Shown piece by piece: positions 46,977 through 57,161 of a DNA stretch of 64,000 nt. This DNA comes from an uncultured bacterium. Lineage in GTDB: Bacteria > Bacteroidota > Rhodothermia > Rhodothermales > UBA10348. The first letter of the stretch is position 1; each line of letters begins with the position of its first letter. Location: assembly GCA_938018055.1 (NCBI GenBank), contig CALIKL010000011.1, positions 53,810 to 117,809 on the forward strand. Reading direction: 5' to 3'. Under the pieces are notes generated by a model that was given only the letters and a program-made list of their open reading frames with translations, was not told the origin of the DNA and did not search any database. A program made the position numbers and the translations under genes.

Positions 46977-48505
46977 GCAGTAAAACGAGAGGAGGATTGT
47001 GCCAAAAACTGAAAACGAGCTGCGGTCAACAGAGCGGCAAGGGCGCCAAAAATACCAAAGAACGGGGCATTTCCCGCACGCATGAAGCCTGTTGTTTTGG
47101 AAGCCATGGGCAATTGACCGCGGAGCACTGAAGGAGAAATCGCTTCCAGGGCTCTCAAGCGTCCGAAGGCATCGATCAGGGCAGATTCGCCGTCGACCGT
47201 ACCGTGTATAACCGGATGCCCGGTAGCAGCGGCCAGCATCTGACTGAAGGCCAAGTGCTGGGAACGAGCACGGTCTGAGCTCCACCATCCATCTTGTGTG
47301 ATGACAACGGACACATCGCCTCCTTCCAGTAAGCCTGAGCGGGTATCTCGTAGAAACAAGCTTTCGAAGCAGATCAGGGGGACAAGCGATATGCCCTGAA
47401 TTTCGTTTCTCACTGGGTCGATTGGCAGCGAGAGGAGAGATCTGGTCTTTCCGGGTTCGTACCCGTCAACGCCTCCGGACGGAACGGCGAACCGCTCAAA
47501 GCCCGGGATATGGTTTGAGAACGGAACATACTCGGCAAAAGGGACCAGCCGCACCTTGGCATGGTGCGCAATCGAGTCAGATGACAGGAACGCCACATTG
47601 CGTGCCCTCATCCTGCTTGAGATTTCAATGCCTCCCGAAAGCACAGGAGATGACGCGGCCTCAGCCATCTTCTGAATCCATCGACGTATCTGGACCTCAT
47701 CGTCGATCGGTAGCGCTGTTTCCGGGAAAACCGTCAGATGAACATCCTCAGGTGCAAGCTGAGTCCGATGGAGCAGGTCAATGAATCGCTCGATACGGCC
47801 CTCGTCGTGTATATCAGACCATGCTTCGGGAGAGGCATTTGGCTGAATAATCTGGACCGAAAGGTCCAGATCCATTTCCTTGATTGCAGAACCGGTAGGA
47901 GACCATGGGAGGAACGTCAGTGCCAAGAGCGTGAATACGGCCACTGTCGTTGACACCTTGGAATACCTTCCTGTCCGCAGAACGAGCCATGCAGCTGAAG
48001 CTCCCCACAGGCCCACGGCCGCAGATACCCCTTTGATGCCTACCCATGATGACACGTTCAAGGCCCATTTGCTGGGGGTGAAAGCAAATCCAGCTGAAAG
48101 CGATGGCATTGCGAAGGGGCCCCAACTGACGGCGATCTCGAACATCAATAGAGACAGTAAAGCCGCTGCCAGCCGATACGCTTGCCTCTGCTCAGGAAAT
48201 GCTGTTCCTACAATGGCTGTAATGGCCGAAAAGAGGCAAGAAAAAGCCAGAAGTGCCACGACACTGGTGAAGGCTGCTACCGTGATGGGGTGGAATGCAA
48301 GCCAATGGAAAGCAATTAGCCACGAGGTCATGGTAAAGAGCAGAGACTTGACGAAAACAGCCTGCTGATGGCCTCGTGAAACGGCTATCATCCACCAAGC
48401 CCATCCCAACAGCCCCAGGGGCCACCAGGAGATGGGTGCCCATGCAACGCCGGACAGCGTACCCGCGATGAGCATTTCCCAGCTTTGTTTTCCGAGCTTC
48501 CTCAT
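46973..48505 (-). CDS. lnt: apolipoprotein N-acyltransferase
   Basis: N-terminal TM segments, VFPETALPIDDE, RLVPFAEYVPF, PLICFESLF, TQDGWWSSDRARSQHLAFSQMLAAATGHPVIHGTVDGESALID. Confidence 0.9.
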   Translation of the reverse strand: MRKLGKQSWEMLIAGTLSGVAWAPISWWPLGLLGWAWWMIAVSRGHQQAVFVKSLLFTMTSWLIAFHWLAFHPITVAAFTSVVALLAFSCLFSAITAIVGTAFPEQRQAYRLAAALLSLLMFEIAVSWGPFAMPSLSAGFAFTPSKWALNVSSWVGIKGVSAAVGLWGASAAWLVLRTGRYSKVSTTVAVFTLLALTFLPWSPTGSAIKEMDLDLSVQIIQPNASPEAWSDIHDEGRIERFIDLLHRTQLAPEDVHLTVFPETALPIDDEVQIRRWIQKMAEAASSPVLSGGIEISSRMRARNVAFLSSDSIAHHAKVRLVPFAEYVPFSNHIPGFERFAVPSGGVDGYEPGKTRSLLSLPIDPVRNEIQGISLVPLICFESLFLRDTRSGLLEGGDVSVVITQDGWWSSDRARSQHLAFSQMLAAATGHPVIHGTVDGESALIDAFGRLRALEAISPSVLRGQLPMASKTTGFMRAGNAPFFGIFGALAALLTAARFQFLAQSSSRFTA

Positions 48506-48538
48506 TAACTTTGCGCATCCGATCACGGAGCGCACTTC

Positions 48539-49411
48539 ATGTTCATACTGACTGTTTGTAACCACAAAGGAGGAACGGGGAAAACCACGACCTCCATAAA
48601 CCTGTCGGCTGCCCTTTCCTTAAGCGGAAAGAGGGTGCTTGTGATCGATCTGGATCCACAAGGCTTCATGACGCGCATGATGGGTGTGTCAGAGCCGGCT
48701 CCAGAAGCGTCCTCTTTGGTCCTGTTTCAGCAGGATACCGACGGTCCTGCCCCGATCCAAGCGTTGCCGTCATTCGACATGATCTCGTCTTCGCCGGCGT
48801 TGTCGGCCGCAATGCGGAAGCTGACCAAGCCGACCGATGTGCTATGGGCCAAAGAGTACCTTGAGCGAACCATCTCTGGATACGACGTAATCCTGATCGA
48901 TACTGCCGCTGCCGTCACGGTTTACAGCTTGAATGCATTGGTTGCCTCAGATGCCGTGGTAATACCCGTTGCACCGGAATATCAGCCTGTCGTAGGGGCT
49001 GAGCAGACCTTTCAGACGGTCTCCATGGTGAAGAAGCGCCTGAATCCCGCGTTGAAAGAGCAGCGTTTCCTGTTTACGATGGTAGATGGCCGGAAGAAGA
49101 ATCACCGCTCTTATCGGGAGTATATGCGCGGAAAGTACGGGGCGACGGTCATGAGCACGATTGTGCGAACGTGTACGACGCTTTCTGTTTCGGCGAGGAA
49201 CGGAACGACCGTGTTCGATGCTGACTCGATGGCACGTGGCGCAATCGATTACGCGAATGTCGCCGATGAGTGGCTGCGTATCATGGAGCCTCATGCTTCC
49301 GACTCCACGTCGGAGCCGGTTGTGCATCACGATGCCGCTTCGGTTACGTCTCCAGAAACCAGCACCCGGGAGTCCTATTTTCGACCACGAGACCCCTTTC
49401 ATCGCTCCTGA
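48539..49411 (+). CDS. ParA family ATPase
   Basis: CNHKGGTGKTTTSINLSAAL (deviant Walker A), VLVIDLDPQGFMTRMMG, YDVILIDTAAAVTVYSLNALVASDAVVIPVAPEY. Confidence 0.92.
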   Translation: MFILTVCNHKGGTGKTTTSINLSAALSLSGKRVLVIDLDPQGFMTRMMGVSEPAPEASSLVLFQQDTDGPAPIQALPSFDMISSSPALSAAMRKLTKPTDVLWAKEYLERTISGYDVILIDTAAAVTVYSLNALVASDAVVIPVAPEYQPVVGAEQTFQTVSMVKKRLNPALKEQRFLFTMVDGRKKNHRSYREYMRGKYGATVMSTIVRTCTTLSVSARNGTTVFDADSMARGAIDYANVADEWLRIMEPHASDSTSEPVVHHDAASVTSPETSTRESYFRPRDPFHRS

Positions 49412-49414
49412 CAT

Positions 49415-51802
49415 ATGCGCATCCTGACGCCTGTCATTCTTCTGGCTGCACTTCTGGCAGGCCTTCACTATCCGATCGCTGGTTCTTTCTCGGCGGGCCC
49501 GATGCTTGAGCCGCTGAACGGCTTGTGGAGCACAGCGCGAGCCGCTACACCCTGGCCAAGTGCTTCCCTGTACATGGATGGCATGCAGGACTCGGTCCGC
49601 GTGACCATGGATGAACGAGGCGTTCCCCACATCAAGGCAGACGACGATCTGGATGCGATTCGTGCACTGGGCTATGTCGTAGCGAGGGATCGACTATTCG
49701 AGATGGACTTCATCCATCGCGTGAGCACGGGACAGCTCTCCGCGCTCCTCGGAGAGGGAGCGCTCGGTGTGGATCGATACTTCCATGAGATGGGCATTGT
49801 GGATGCGGTTCGGCGCAACACTGCGCTGCTGCCTGATCGTATGCCGCGCGAGTTTGAGATCATCAGCGCGTATGCTGCGGGGGCCAATGCCTGGTTGGCC
49901 GACATGAACGAGGATCAAGTGCCGTTGGAGTACCGCCTGCTGGGCGGCGCGCCTCCCGATGAGATTACGCCGGAGTACACGATGGCGCTCTACGCCTTCA
50001 TGGCCTACGATCTCAGTTTTCGGCTCAACTCCGACCGTCGGCATGCCTTCACGCGTGCGGCGCTCGAGGACTCCACGTATCAGTCGCTCTTTCCGGAGTA
50101 TTCCACTTGGGAAGTCCCCATCGTTCGCGCCGATGAAGGGTGGTGGACCAACAGCCGGACCGCATCGGCAGCGACGGAAAGCGTCGATCCGCCCTCTGAG
50201 GCTACCGCAGCGGCTTTGATACCGCCGCCACCGCCGGCCGACCTGCCCTTTTTCCTGCAGGGCTTTCTGGAAGGAAAAGGATCCAACAACTGGGCTGTTG
50301 ACGGCAGCCGCTCTGTCACGGGTATGCCGATCCTGGCAGGAGACATGCACCTTTCGCTCACGCTGCCGGCCATCTGGTACGAGGCACACTTGATTACCCC
50401 GACGGCCAATGTCTACGGTGTGACGTTCGTGGCGGTACCGGGCATCGTGGAAGGCATTACGCCCACGACGGCCTGGGCGTTCACGAATACTGGGGCCGAC
50501 CAGCTCGATACCTACCGGGTGCAGCTGAATACCGACCACACGCAATACCTCTTCGATGGGGAATGGCGGGATCTGCGAATGGAAACGGACTCCATCAGCG
50601 TCAAGGATGGTCCGGACACTGCCGTAGAAGTGGCCTATACCCATTTCGGACCGGTCATCAGCGATGATGGTGGGGATTTCGTGGTGCGCTGGGTCGGGCA
50701 CGAATTCGGGACTACGATGGGCGCATTCTGGGAAATGAACCGCGCCAAGAACTACGAGGAATTCCTGCGCGCCACGCGTCAGTGGGATTATCCGATGCAG
50801 AATATCCTGTATGCGGGACGCGATTCGCTGATCGCCATTCGGAGTACGGGCTATCTACCGGTTCGCGGTCAGGGCAATGCTTTCGGTATCATCGATGGCA
50901 CGACATCGGATACCGAGTGGATCGGGCGTGTCCCTTTTGATGAACTACCCTATGTGATCGATCCGGCGAAGGGATATTTGGCCAGTACCAATCAGCGGCC
51001 GGCTCCAGAAGGGTACCCGCATTATCTCGGTCAGGATTGGAGCGAAGTTTTCCGTTCCGTGCGTATCGATCAGCTGCTTTCGGACAAAGCGCGCCATTCC
51101 GCAGACGATCTGGCGTCTTATCAGGCGGATCAAGTTGCGCTCCAGGTGGGGCATTTAACGGCGCCGCTGGTTGGTCTGGAAGGCCTGACAGAGGCTGGAG
51201 AGCGGCTGAGGAGACGTCTGGAGGCCTTTGATGGCAACATGAACACCGATTCGCCGGATGCGCGACTGTTCGACTGGTACTACCGTGAACTGAACTCGGG
51301 AATGTGGGATGAGCCTATCTTCAGGAACGGTGTGAGCCCTAAGGATGTCCGCATCCTGGAGCTGCTCGAACAGGACCCCTCCCATGTTTGGTTTGATCGC
51401 GTTGACACGCCCGAGCGGGAGACGGCTGAAGACGTATTCCGATTGGCTTTGGAATATGCCGCGACCCGATGGGCCGAAGACGACTTCGCTGAAGTGCCCT
51501 GGGGTGACGTACAGACCCTGCAAATCCAGCACATCACGAACGCAGAGCCACTGCGCGCCTTGTGGCGGGAAGACATGCCTTTTGGAGGTTATCGGGAGAC
51601 ACTTTCGCCGGCCAGTCGCTCTCCGGTCACGTTCTCAGCATCGTGGCGCGTGATTGTGGACTTCAGCGAATCGCCCCCGATTGCAAGAGGCGTGTATCCC
51701 GGAGGACAAAGTGGCAACCCATTCTCCCGGTTGTACGATGCCCATCTGAAGAAATTCATCGATTTTGACTACTATCCAATTGATTTGCATGTGGGGCAGT
51801 AG
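49415..51802 (+). CDS. penicillin acylase family protein
   Basis: GVPHIKADDDLDAIRALGYVVARDRLFEMDFIHRVSTGQLSALLGEGAL, nucleophile motif GKGSNNWAVDGSRSVTGMPILAGDMHL. Confidence 0.93.
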   Translation: MRILTPVILLAALLAGLHYPIAGSFSAGPMLEPLNGLWSTARAATPWPSASLYMDGMQDSVRVTMDERGVPHIKADDDLDAIRALGYVVARDRLFEMDFIHRVSTGQLSALLGEGALGVDRYFHEMGIVDAVRRNTALLPDRMPREFEIISAYAAGANAWLADMNEDQVPLEYRLLGGAPPDEITPEYTMALYAFMAYDLSFRLNSDRRHAFTRAALEDSTYQSLFPEYSTWEVPIVRADEGWWTNSRTASAATESVDPPSEATAAALIPPPPPADLPFFLQGFLEGKGSNNWAVDGSRSVTGMPILAGDMHLSLTLPAIWYEAHLITPTANVYGVTFVAVPGIVEGITPTTAWAFTNTGADQLDTYRVQLNTDHTQYLFDGEWRDLRMETDSISVKDGPDTAVEVAYTHFGPVISDDGGDFVVRWVGHEFGTTMGAFWEMNRAKNYEEFLRATRQWDYPMQNILYAGRDSLIAIRSTGYLPVRGQGNAFGIIDGTTSDTEWIGRVPFDELPYVIDPAKGYLASTNQRPAPEGYPHYLGQDWSEVFRSVRIDQLLSDKARHSADDLASYQADQVALQVGHLTAPLVGLEGLTEAGERLRRRLEAFDGNMNTDSPDARLFDWYYRELNSGMWDEPIFRNGVSPKDVRILELLEQDPSHVWFDRVDTPERETAEDVFRLALEYAATRWAEDDFAEVPWGDVQTLQIQHITNAEPLRALWREDMPFGGYRETLSPASRSPVTFSASWRVIVDFSESPPIARGVYPGGQSGNPFSRLYDAHLKKFIDFDYYPIDLHVGQ

Positions 51803-51871
51803 CGGCCAGTCTCCCTCGAGGCCGGGATCTCACATAACGACCTGAACCAACCACATTATTCTCATCCTATC

Positions 51872-53371
51872 ATGGCTGAACAAGATCAACGGTTTTCCAG
51901 CAGGCTGGGTCTGCTACTCAGTGTACTCGGAATTGCCGTCGGTACCGGTAACATTTGGCGTTTTCCGCGCATTGCGGCGACAAACTCGGGTGATGCTGGA
52001 GCAGGTGCATTTCTGCTGGCGTGGTTCATCTTTTTGTTGATCTGGTCTGTTCCACTCATTATTGCGGAGTATGCCCTGGGAAGGAAGGGGCGCATGGGCG
52101 TGGTTGGGACCATTGCCAAGATAGCGGGTCCGAACAAGGGCTGGATGGGCGCCTTTATCGCATTCGTGGCCACGGCCATCATGTTCTACTACTCCGTGGT
52201 AGCTGGCTGGTGTGTGTATTACTTCACGCAGATGATCGCGAATCCACTGCCGATTGATGTTGCCTCCTCAACGGCTATCTGGGAGGGATTCCAGGGTTCA
52301 ATGCTCCCCATCGTGTTTCATGCGCTGGCCATGGGTGTTGGTGCCATCATCGTGATCAACGGTATCAAGTCGATCGAGCGCGCCAACAAGATCCTGATTC
52401 CGTCCTTGCTGGCCATTGTGCTCATTTCACTGGTGCGCGCCGTGACCTTGGATGGTTCAGGAGAAGGGATCGCCTTCCTGTTCACCCCAGATTGGGCCAC
52501 CCTCAGTAATCCCAGGGTATGGCTTGAGGCGCTGACTCAGAACGCTTGGGACACGGGTGCTGGTTGGGGTATGATCCTGACGTACGGGGCTTACATGCAC
52601 GCAAAGCATGGTGTCGTAAAGAATTCCATGATTACCGGGTTCGGAAACAACCTGGTTTCGCTGCTGGCAGCGATCACGATTTTCGGGACGGTCTTCGCTG
52701 TATTGGGCGCCGAAATGTCGCGCCCTGAGGTTCTCGAGATCATGCGAACGAGCGGTCCGGCTGCAACGGGTCTGACATTCATCTGGATGCCACAGCTCTT
52801 CGCCAAGATGGCTTTTGGGAATCCGCTGGCCATCATTTTCTTCCTGGGTCTGGCTTTCGCGGCCTTTTCGTCGCTCATCTCTATGATTGAGCTCAGTACC
52901 CGCATCCTGGTTGATATGGGCATTACGCGTCGCAAAGCTGTGGTCTATATCTGCGGGATCTCCTTCCTGATGGGTATCCCTTCCGCCGTAAACCTGACCT
53001 TCTTCGGCAACCAGGACTTCGTCTGGGGTGTGGCTCTAATGATTTCAGGTGCCTTCATGGCCTATGCCGTCAACAAATACGGCACGAGCGTATTCCGAGC
53101 TGAAGCCATTGACGACATCGAGGGCGACTGGAAGGCCGGTGCCAAGTGGGACTTCATCATGCGTTGGCTGGTACCTGCACAGGCCATTATCCTCCTGGTC
53201 TGGTGGTTCTGGTTGTCTGCTACATCTTATGCTCCTGACACTTGGTTCAACCCGCTTGATCCGTATTCGGTCGCAACCGTTACACTGCAGTGGGCTATTG
53301 TCCTGGCCGTCTTCTACCTGGGCAACAAGTGGATGGTCAAACGCACGTTGGGCGAGGGGGCCTTCGGATGA
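51872..53371 (+). CDS. sodium-dependent (NSS/SNF family) transporter
   Basis: FSSRLGLLLSVLGIAVGTGNIWRFPRIAATNSGDAGAGAFLLAWFIFLLIWSVPLIIAEYALGR. Confidence 0.94.
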   Translation: MAEQDQRFSSRLGLLLSVLGIAVGTGNIWRFPRIAATNSGDAGAGAFLLAWFIFLLIWSVPLIIAEYALGRKGRMGVVGTIAKIAGPNKGWMGAFIAFVATAIMFYYSVVAGWCVYYFTQMIANPLPIDVASSTAIWEGFQGSMLPIVFHALAMGVGAIIVINGIKSIERANKILIPSLLAIVLISLVRAVTLDGSGEGIAFLFTPDWATLSNPRVWLEALTQNAWDTGAGWGMILTYGAYMHAKHGVVKNSMITGFGNNLVSLLAAITIFGTVFAVLGAEMSRPEVLEIMRTSGPAATGLTFIWMPQLFAKMAFGNPLAIIFFLGLAFAAFSSLISMIELSTRILVDMGITRRKAVVYICGISFLMGIPSAVNLTFFGNQDFVWGVALMISGAFMAYAVNKYGTSVFRAEAIDDIEGDWKAGAKWDFIMRWLVPAQAIILLVWWFWLSATSYAPDTWFNPLDPYSVATVTLQWAIVLAVFYLGNKWMVKRTLGEGAFG

Positions 53372-53859
53372 GTAAGCAGGTGAAGGTGTTGTTCGTGTGT
53401 TTGGGCAACATCTGCCGCAGTCCTGTCGCCGAAGGTGTCTTTCGTCAAAAGGTGCAAGATGTCAATCTCCAATCCATGATCGAGATTGATTCAGCGGGTA
53501 CGGGCGCCTGGCATGTCGGAAACCCTCCGGACCATCGCATGTCGGCTACCGCGAAAAGGAATGGCGTGGATTTGACGGGTCAGCGTGCGCGCCAGTTCGT
53601 GCGCACGGATCTGTCGGATTACGACTACGTACTCGCTATGGACGCTTCAAACCGTCGCGATATCTTGCGACAGGATGACGGGCAGGGTTTGGAAGCGCGC
53701 GTATCGCTTTTCCGGGAGTGGGACCCCGATCCCGGTGATTACGATGTACCCGATCCGTACTACGGTGGCAGTGACGGCTTTGAGGACGTTTATGCCATCG
53801 TGTGTCGAACCACTGATGCGCTGCTACGCGACCTGATTGCTCGGCACGGCCTCTCGTAG
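53368..53859 (+). CDS. low molecular weight protein tyrosine phosphatase
   Basis: VLFVCLGNICRSPVAEGVF (CX5R), VPDPYYGGSDGFEDVY. Confidence 0.94.
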   Translation: MSKQVKVLFVCLGNICRSPVAEGVFRQKVQDVNLQSMIEIDSAGTGAWHVGNPPDHRMSATAKRNGVDLTGQRARQFVRTDLSDYDYVLAMDASNRRDILRQDDGQGLEARVSLFREWDPDPGDYDVPDPYYGGSDGFEDVYAIVCRTTDALLRDLIARHGLS

Positions 53860-53870
53860 GAATGACGTCT

Positions 53871-54581
53871 TCAGTCGGCCGGGCGCGCTGCCACCTCGTC
53901 AAGGAAAGACACGATGACGTCGTGGTCCTCCAGGTGGGCAAGGAGAAGGTCAGGGGCATGCGATTCGAGTTCCTCGAAAGAGACCTTGCCCGTACTGACG
54001 GCCACGACAGAGGCGCCGATGTAGCGGGAGCAGGTTATATCGTGCTCCGTATCTCCAATAACGACCGTTCGCTCGGCCCGGACCGAATGGTGGCCGTGCG
54101 CGCGTGCGCGATCCATCGCAACCCCCGGCAGCAGATTGCGATCCTCGTGATCTGAGCCATACGCGCCGAAAGCGAAGTAGCCATCGAGACCAGCTGCGCC
54201 CAGCTTTGCAAACGCGGTGCGTTCCAGATTTCCAGTAACGAGACCCAGCGGAAGCCCATACCGTGTGGTAACCGTGTCCAGGAGTGCGTGTACCCCGGGC
54301 AAAACGGTCATGTGACGCGGAGCAATCCGATCACAGAAAATCTCCGCAAACGCGTCGAGGCACGAGGGAAGCAGTTCTTCCGCCTCTTCACGCGAACAAC
54401 CTGATTCAATCAAGACATCACGCATGATGGCCGGATCCGTTCGTCCAGAGAAAGAGACCGTCTCGGACGTTACTGGGCGACCAATAATTCCTTCGAGGGT
54501 CTCCCGGATCGTCCGCCTACCAACCCCGTCGGATGTGAGCAGGGTGCCATCGATATCAAAAAGGAGAAGCGGCATCGGCAC
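53871..54581 (-). CDS. HAD family hydrolase
   Basis: LLLFDIDGTLLTSDGVGRR, PLGLVTGNLERTAFAKL, VVIGDTEHDITCSRYIGASVVAV. Confidence 0.9.
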   Translation of the reverse strand: MPMPLLLFDIDGTLLTSDGVGRRTIRETLEGIIGRPVTSETVSFSGRTDPAIMRDVLIESGCSREEAEELLPSCLDAFAEIFCDRIAPRHMTVLPGVHALLDTVTTRYGLPLGLVTGNLERTAFAKLGAAGLDGYFAFGAYGSDHEDRNLLPGVAMDRARAHGHHSVRAERTVVIGDTEHDITCSRYIGASVVAVSTGKVSFEELESHAPDLLLAHLEDHDVIVSFLDEVAARPAD

Positions 54582-54618
54582 AGGGGTTCGCAGCGATCGC
54601 GTGCAATTCTAGAACAGC

Positions 54619-55110
54619 TCAGAAGCGGAAGGGCGTGTCGGGATCATCTTCGTGTCTGATCTCATCGATCCGTTCCTGCTTTCCATTTCCGGCGTAGAGA
54701 CGATCTGGGAGGTTCAACACGAAAGCATCCTGATCTCCCACGTTGCGGTAGGCATGAACCACGCCTGGAGGAATGACGATCATGACGCTGTTTTGAGCGC
54801 CTACGATCAGTTCAGTCTTGTTGCCGAAAGTGGCTGAATCCGATCTGGCATCCCACATGACCACGCTATAGGACCCGTGGAAGAAAGCGAAACGGTCGGT
54901 TTGTTCTTCGTGTTCATGCGGCCCTCGCGCCACGCCGGCGCGGGTCGAAGACAGATAGCCCATCGCTGGCATGCTGCTGGCAGGAAGCTCATCACTTCGG
55001 AAGAGCTCGCTCAGCCAGCCTCTTTCATCGGAAAACGCCTTAAAGGGTGTGACTTCGACCCCGGCTATTGGACCCTCGGTCCACGAAGTGTGTCCTGGAA
55101 GTACGCTCAT
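54619..55110 (-). CDS. dTDP-4-dehydrorhamnose 3,5-epimerase family protein
   Basis: FSDERGWLSELFRSDEL, GPHEHEEQTDRFAFFHGSYSVVMWD, VMIVIPPGVVHAYRNVG; next to rmlA/rmlB homologues. Confidence 0.82.
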   Translation of the reverse strand: MSVLPGHTSWTEGPIAGVEVTPFKAFSDERGWLSELFRSDELPASSMPAMGYLSSTRAGVARGPHEHEEQTDRFAFFHGSYSVVMWDARSDSATFGNKTELIVGAQNSVMIVIPPGVVHAYRNVGDQDAFVLNLPDRLYAGNGKQERIDEIRHEDDPDTPFRF

Positions 55111-55859
55111 TAATCGGGTACCCCGGGAAGCTCTTCGTAAATCAGGTCCCGCGCCAACCGGTTGGCATCTTCCAACCCTTCAAATGTGCCGGCGTCACCC
55201 CACCAGCTGGAAAGCACCCCATGGGAGAGCGTCCCTTGCTTCGCATATTCATTACTCACATCTGAAATCTCCAGTTCGCCCCGTTGGGATGGCGAGAGGG
55301 AGCGAATGAAATCAAAAACGGTGGCGTCGTAAAAATAGATTCCGATAACAGAGTAGGACGAGGGGGGATCAGCAGGCTTCTCGATGACTCGAATAATGCG
55401 CTCTCCCTCGAATTCCGGGACGCCGTAGCGCTCCGGATCGTGCACTTCCTTGAGAAGAACACGCGCGCCACCATGCTGTGCCGCCTGGGCTTTGAAGGCG
55501 GCAACTTCGTCCGTGAGGTCCTCGCCGAGCACATTATCACCGAGGACGACCACGAAGGGTTCGCCTCCGACAAAGGATTCACAGAGCCCCAAAGCTTGTG
55601 CAATCCCGCCCGGCTCATCCTGCACCCGGTAGGTCAGGTCGACTCCAAGTCGGGAGCCGCTTCCAAGCAGGTTGACGACGTCGCCCATGTGCTCCGGGCT
55701 TGTTACCAGCCCAATATCCGTAACCCCGGCCCTGCGAAGACGCAAAAGCGGGTGATAGATCATCGGGTATCGGCCAACCGGCAGTAAATGCTTGTTGGTC
55801 ACTCGAGTCAATGGATAGAGACGGCTACCGGTGCCACCGGCGAGTACAACTCCTTTCAT
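55110..55859 (-). CDS. glucose-1-phosphate thymidylyltransferase-like nucleotidyltransferase
   Basis: MKGVVLAGGTGSRLYPLTRVTNKHLLPVGRYPMIYHPL, VVLGDNVLG, GELEISDVSNEYAKQG. Confidence 0.9.
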   Translation of the reverse strand: MKGVVLAGGTGSRLYPLTRVTNKHLLPVGRYPMIYHPLLRLRRAGVTDIGLVTSPEHMGDVVNLLGSGSRLGVDLTYRVQDEPGGIAQALGLCESFVGGEPFVVVLGDNVLGEDLTDEVAAFKAQAAQHGGARVLLKEVHDPERYGVPEFEGERIIRVIEKPADPPSSYSVIGIYFYDATVFDFIRSLSPSQRGELEISDVSNEYAKQGTLSHGVLSSWWGDAGTFEGLEDANRLARDLIYEELPGVPD

Positions 55860-55920
55860 GGGGTATGGCTGAGCCTGTCAGATCGTTTGTTGGGCAACAT
55901 AAGACGCCGGAACGCACCGC

Positions 55921-56994
55921 CTAGTTCATTCCGCGAGAACCATACTGCAAATCGTAGTAGTCCCGGTACCCTCCGTCCAGAATGGCATTCATCCAGGCTG
56001 CGTTCTCAAGATACCAAGCAACCGTTCGAGAAAGCCCGGACGCCAGGTCGTGGTTGGGACTCCATCCGAGTTCTTCTTGGACCGGCGAACTGTCGAGCGC
56101 GTACCGGAAGTCATGACCGGGCCGATCGGTTACAAACTGAATGAGCGACCGACGCGTGCCAATCGGCTTGCCTGTAGCTTGGTCCACCGCGTCGAGGAGC
56201 ATTTCGACCAATTCCAGATTGCTGATTTCCTGATCGCCACCGATTAGCCACGTTGAATGGTCTTCTGCACGCCGAAGAACGAGGTCCAGCGCTCTTACGT
56301 GATCTTCCACAAACAGCCAATCGCGGACGTTTTCTCCACGACCATAGACGGGAATGGGGTCTCCGACGACGGCATTGCGAATCACAAGGGGAATCAGCTT
56401 TTCCGGAAATTGAAAGGGGCCGTAATTATTGGAGGTGTTCGTCATGACCCAAGGCAGTCCATAGGTCGTCCCGAATGCACGCACAAGATGATCAGCTGCT
56501 GCTTTCGACGCGGCGTAGGGTGAGCGAGGGGCGTACGGGGTCTGCGCCGTGAAATGGCCGTCCAAACCGAGCGAGCCGAAAACTTCATCCGTCGAAATAT
56601 GATGGAATCGACAGGGGCGATCGGCATTTTTCCAGGCAGCGAGGGCTGCTTGCAGTAGAACCAGGGTACCGTGCACATTGGTTGAGACGAAAGCCGTAGG
56701 ATCCAAAATGCTGCGATCAACATGGGATTCCGCGGCAAAATGAACGACAGCATCGAAACCGTGTGTGTCGAATAGCCGGGAAAGAAGCTGTGCATCGGTG
56801 ACGCTGCCGTGCACAAAAGTATAGTTTGGCGCGTTTTCGATGGCCTTCAGGTTGGCCAGGTTTCCGGCGTACGTCAACGCATCCAGATTGACGAATGTGG
56901 TCTCTGGATAGGATTGGACGACATGCAGCAGGTAATTGGAGCCTATGAACCCTGCGCCGCCGGTGACGAGTACGGATGTCGGGGAAAAGGACAT
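55921..56994 (-). CDS. rfbB: dTDP-glucose 4,6-dehydratase
   Basis: SVLVTGGAGFIGSNYLLHV, HFAAESHVDRSI, STDEVFGSLG, YAASKAAADHLVRAFG, GRGENVRDWLFVEDH; homology starts at M at 56994. Confidence 0.93.
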   Translation of the reverse strand: MSFSPTSVLVTGGAGFIGSNYLLHVVQSYPETTFVNLDALTYAGNLANLKAIENAPNYTFVHGSVTDAQLLSRLFDTHGFDAVVHFAAESHVDRSILDPTAFVSTNVHGTLVLLQAALAAWKNADRPCRFHHISTDEVFGSLGLDGHFTAQTPYAPRSPYAASKAAADHLVRAFGTTYGLPWVMTNTSNNYGPFQFPEKLIPLVIRNAVVGDPIPVYGRGENVRDWLFVEDHVRALDLVLRRAEDHSTWLIGGDQEISNLELVEMLLDAVDQATGKPIGTRRSLIQFVTDRPGHDFRYALDSSPVQEELGWSPNHDLASGLSRTVAWYLENAAWMNAILDGGYRDYYDLQYGSRGMN

Positions 56995-57161
56995 GAGGAA
57001 GGCCAAACGTGAGATTGAACGGAGTCCGTACGCTGATGCGCAGGAGGTGATTCTCCGAAAGGACAACGCGCAGCGCCTGTCCCGCGAACCGTGTAAGGTC
57101 CAGCTCGTTCAGTGTTCCATCTGACCGATCACTCCGAAGCCGAAGTCACACCATTTCCAAG

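Noticed and set aside
49694-50701. 335-aa minus-strand ORF inside the penicillin acylase gene
   Set aside because: Antisense shadow; Arg/His/Gly-rich low-information composition typical of spurious ORFs, while the plus strand encodes a clear acylase.
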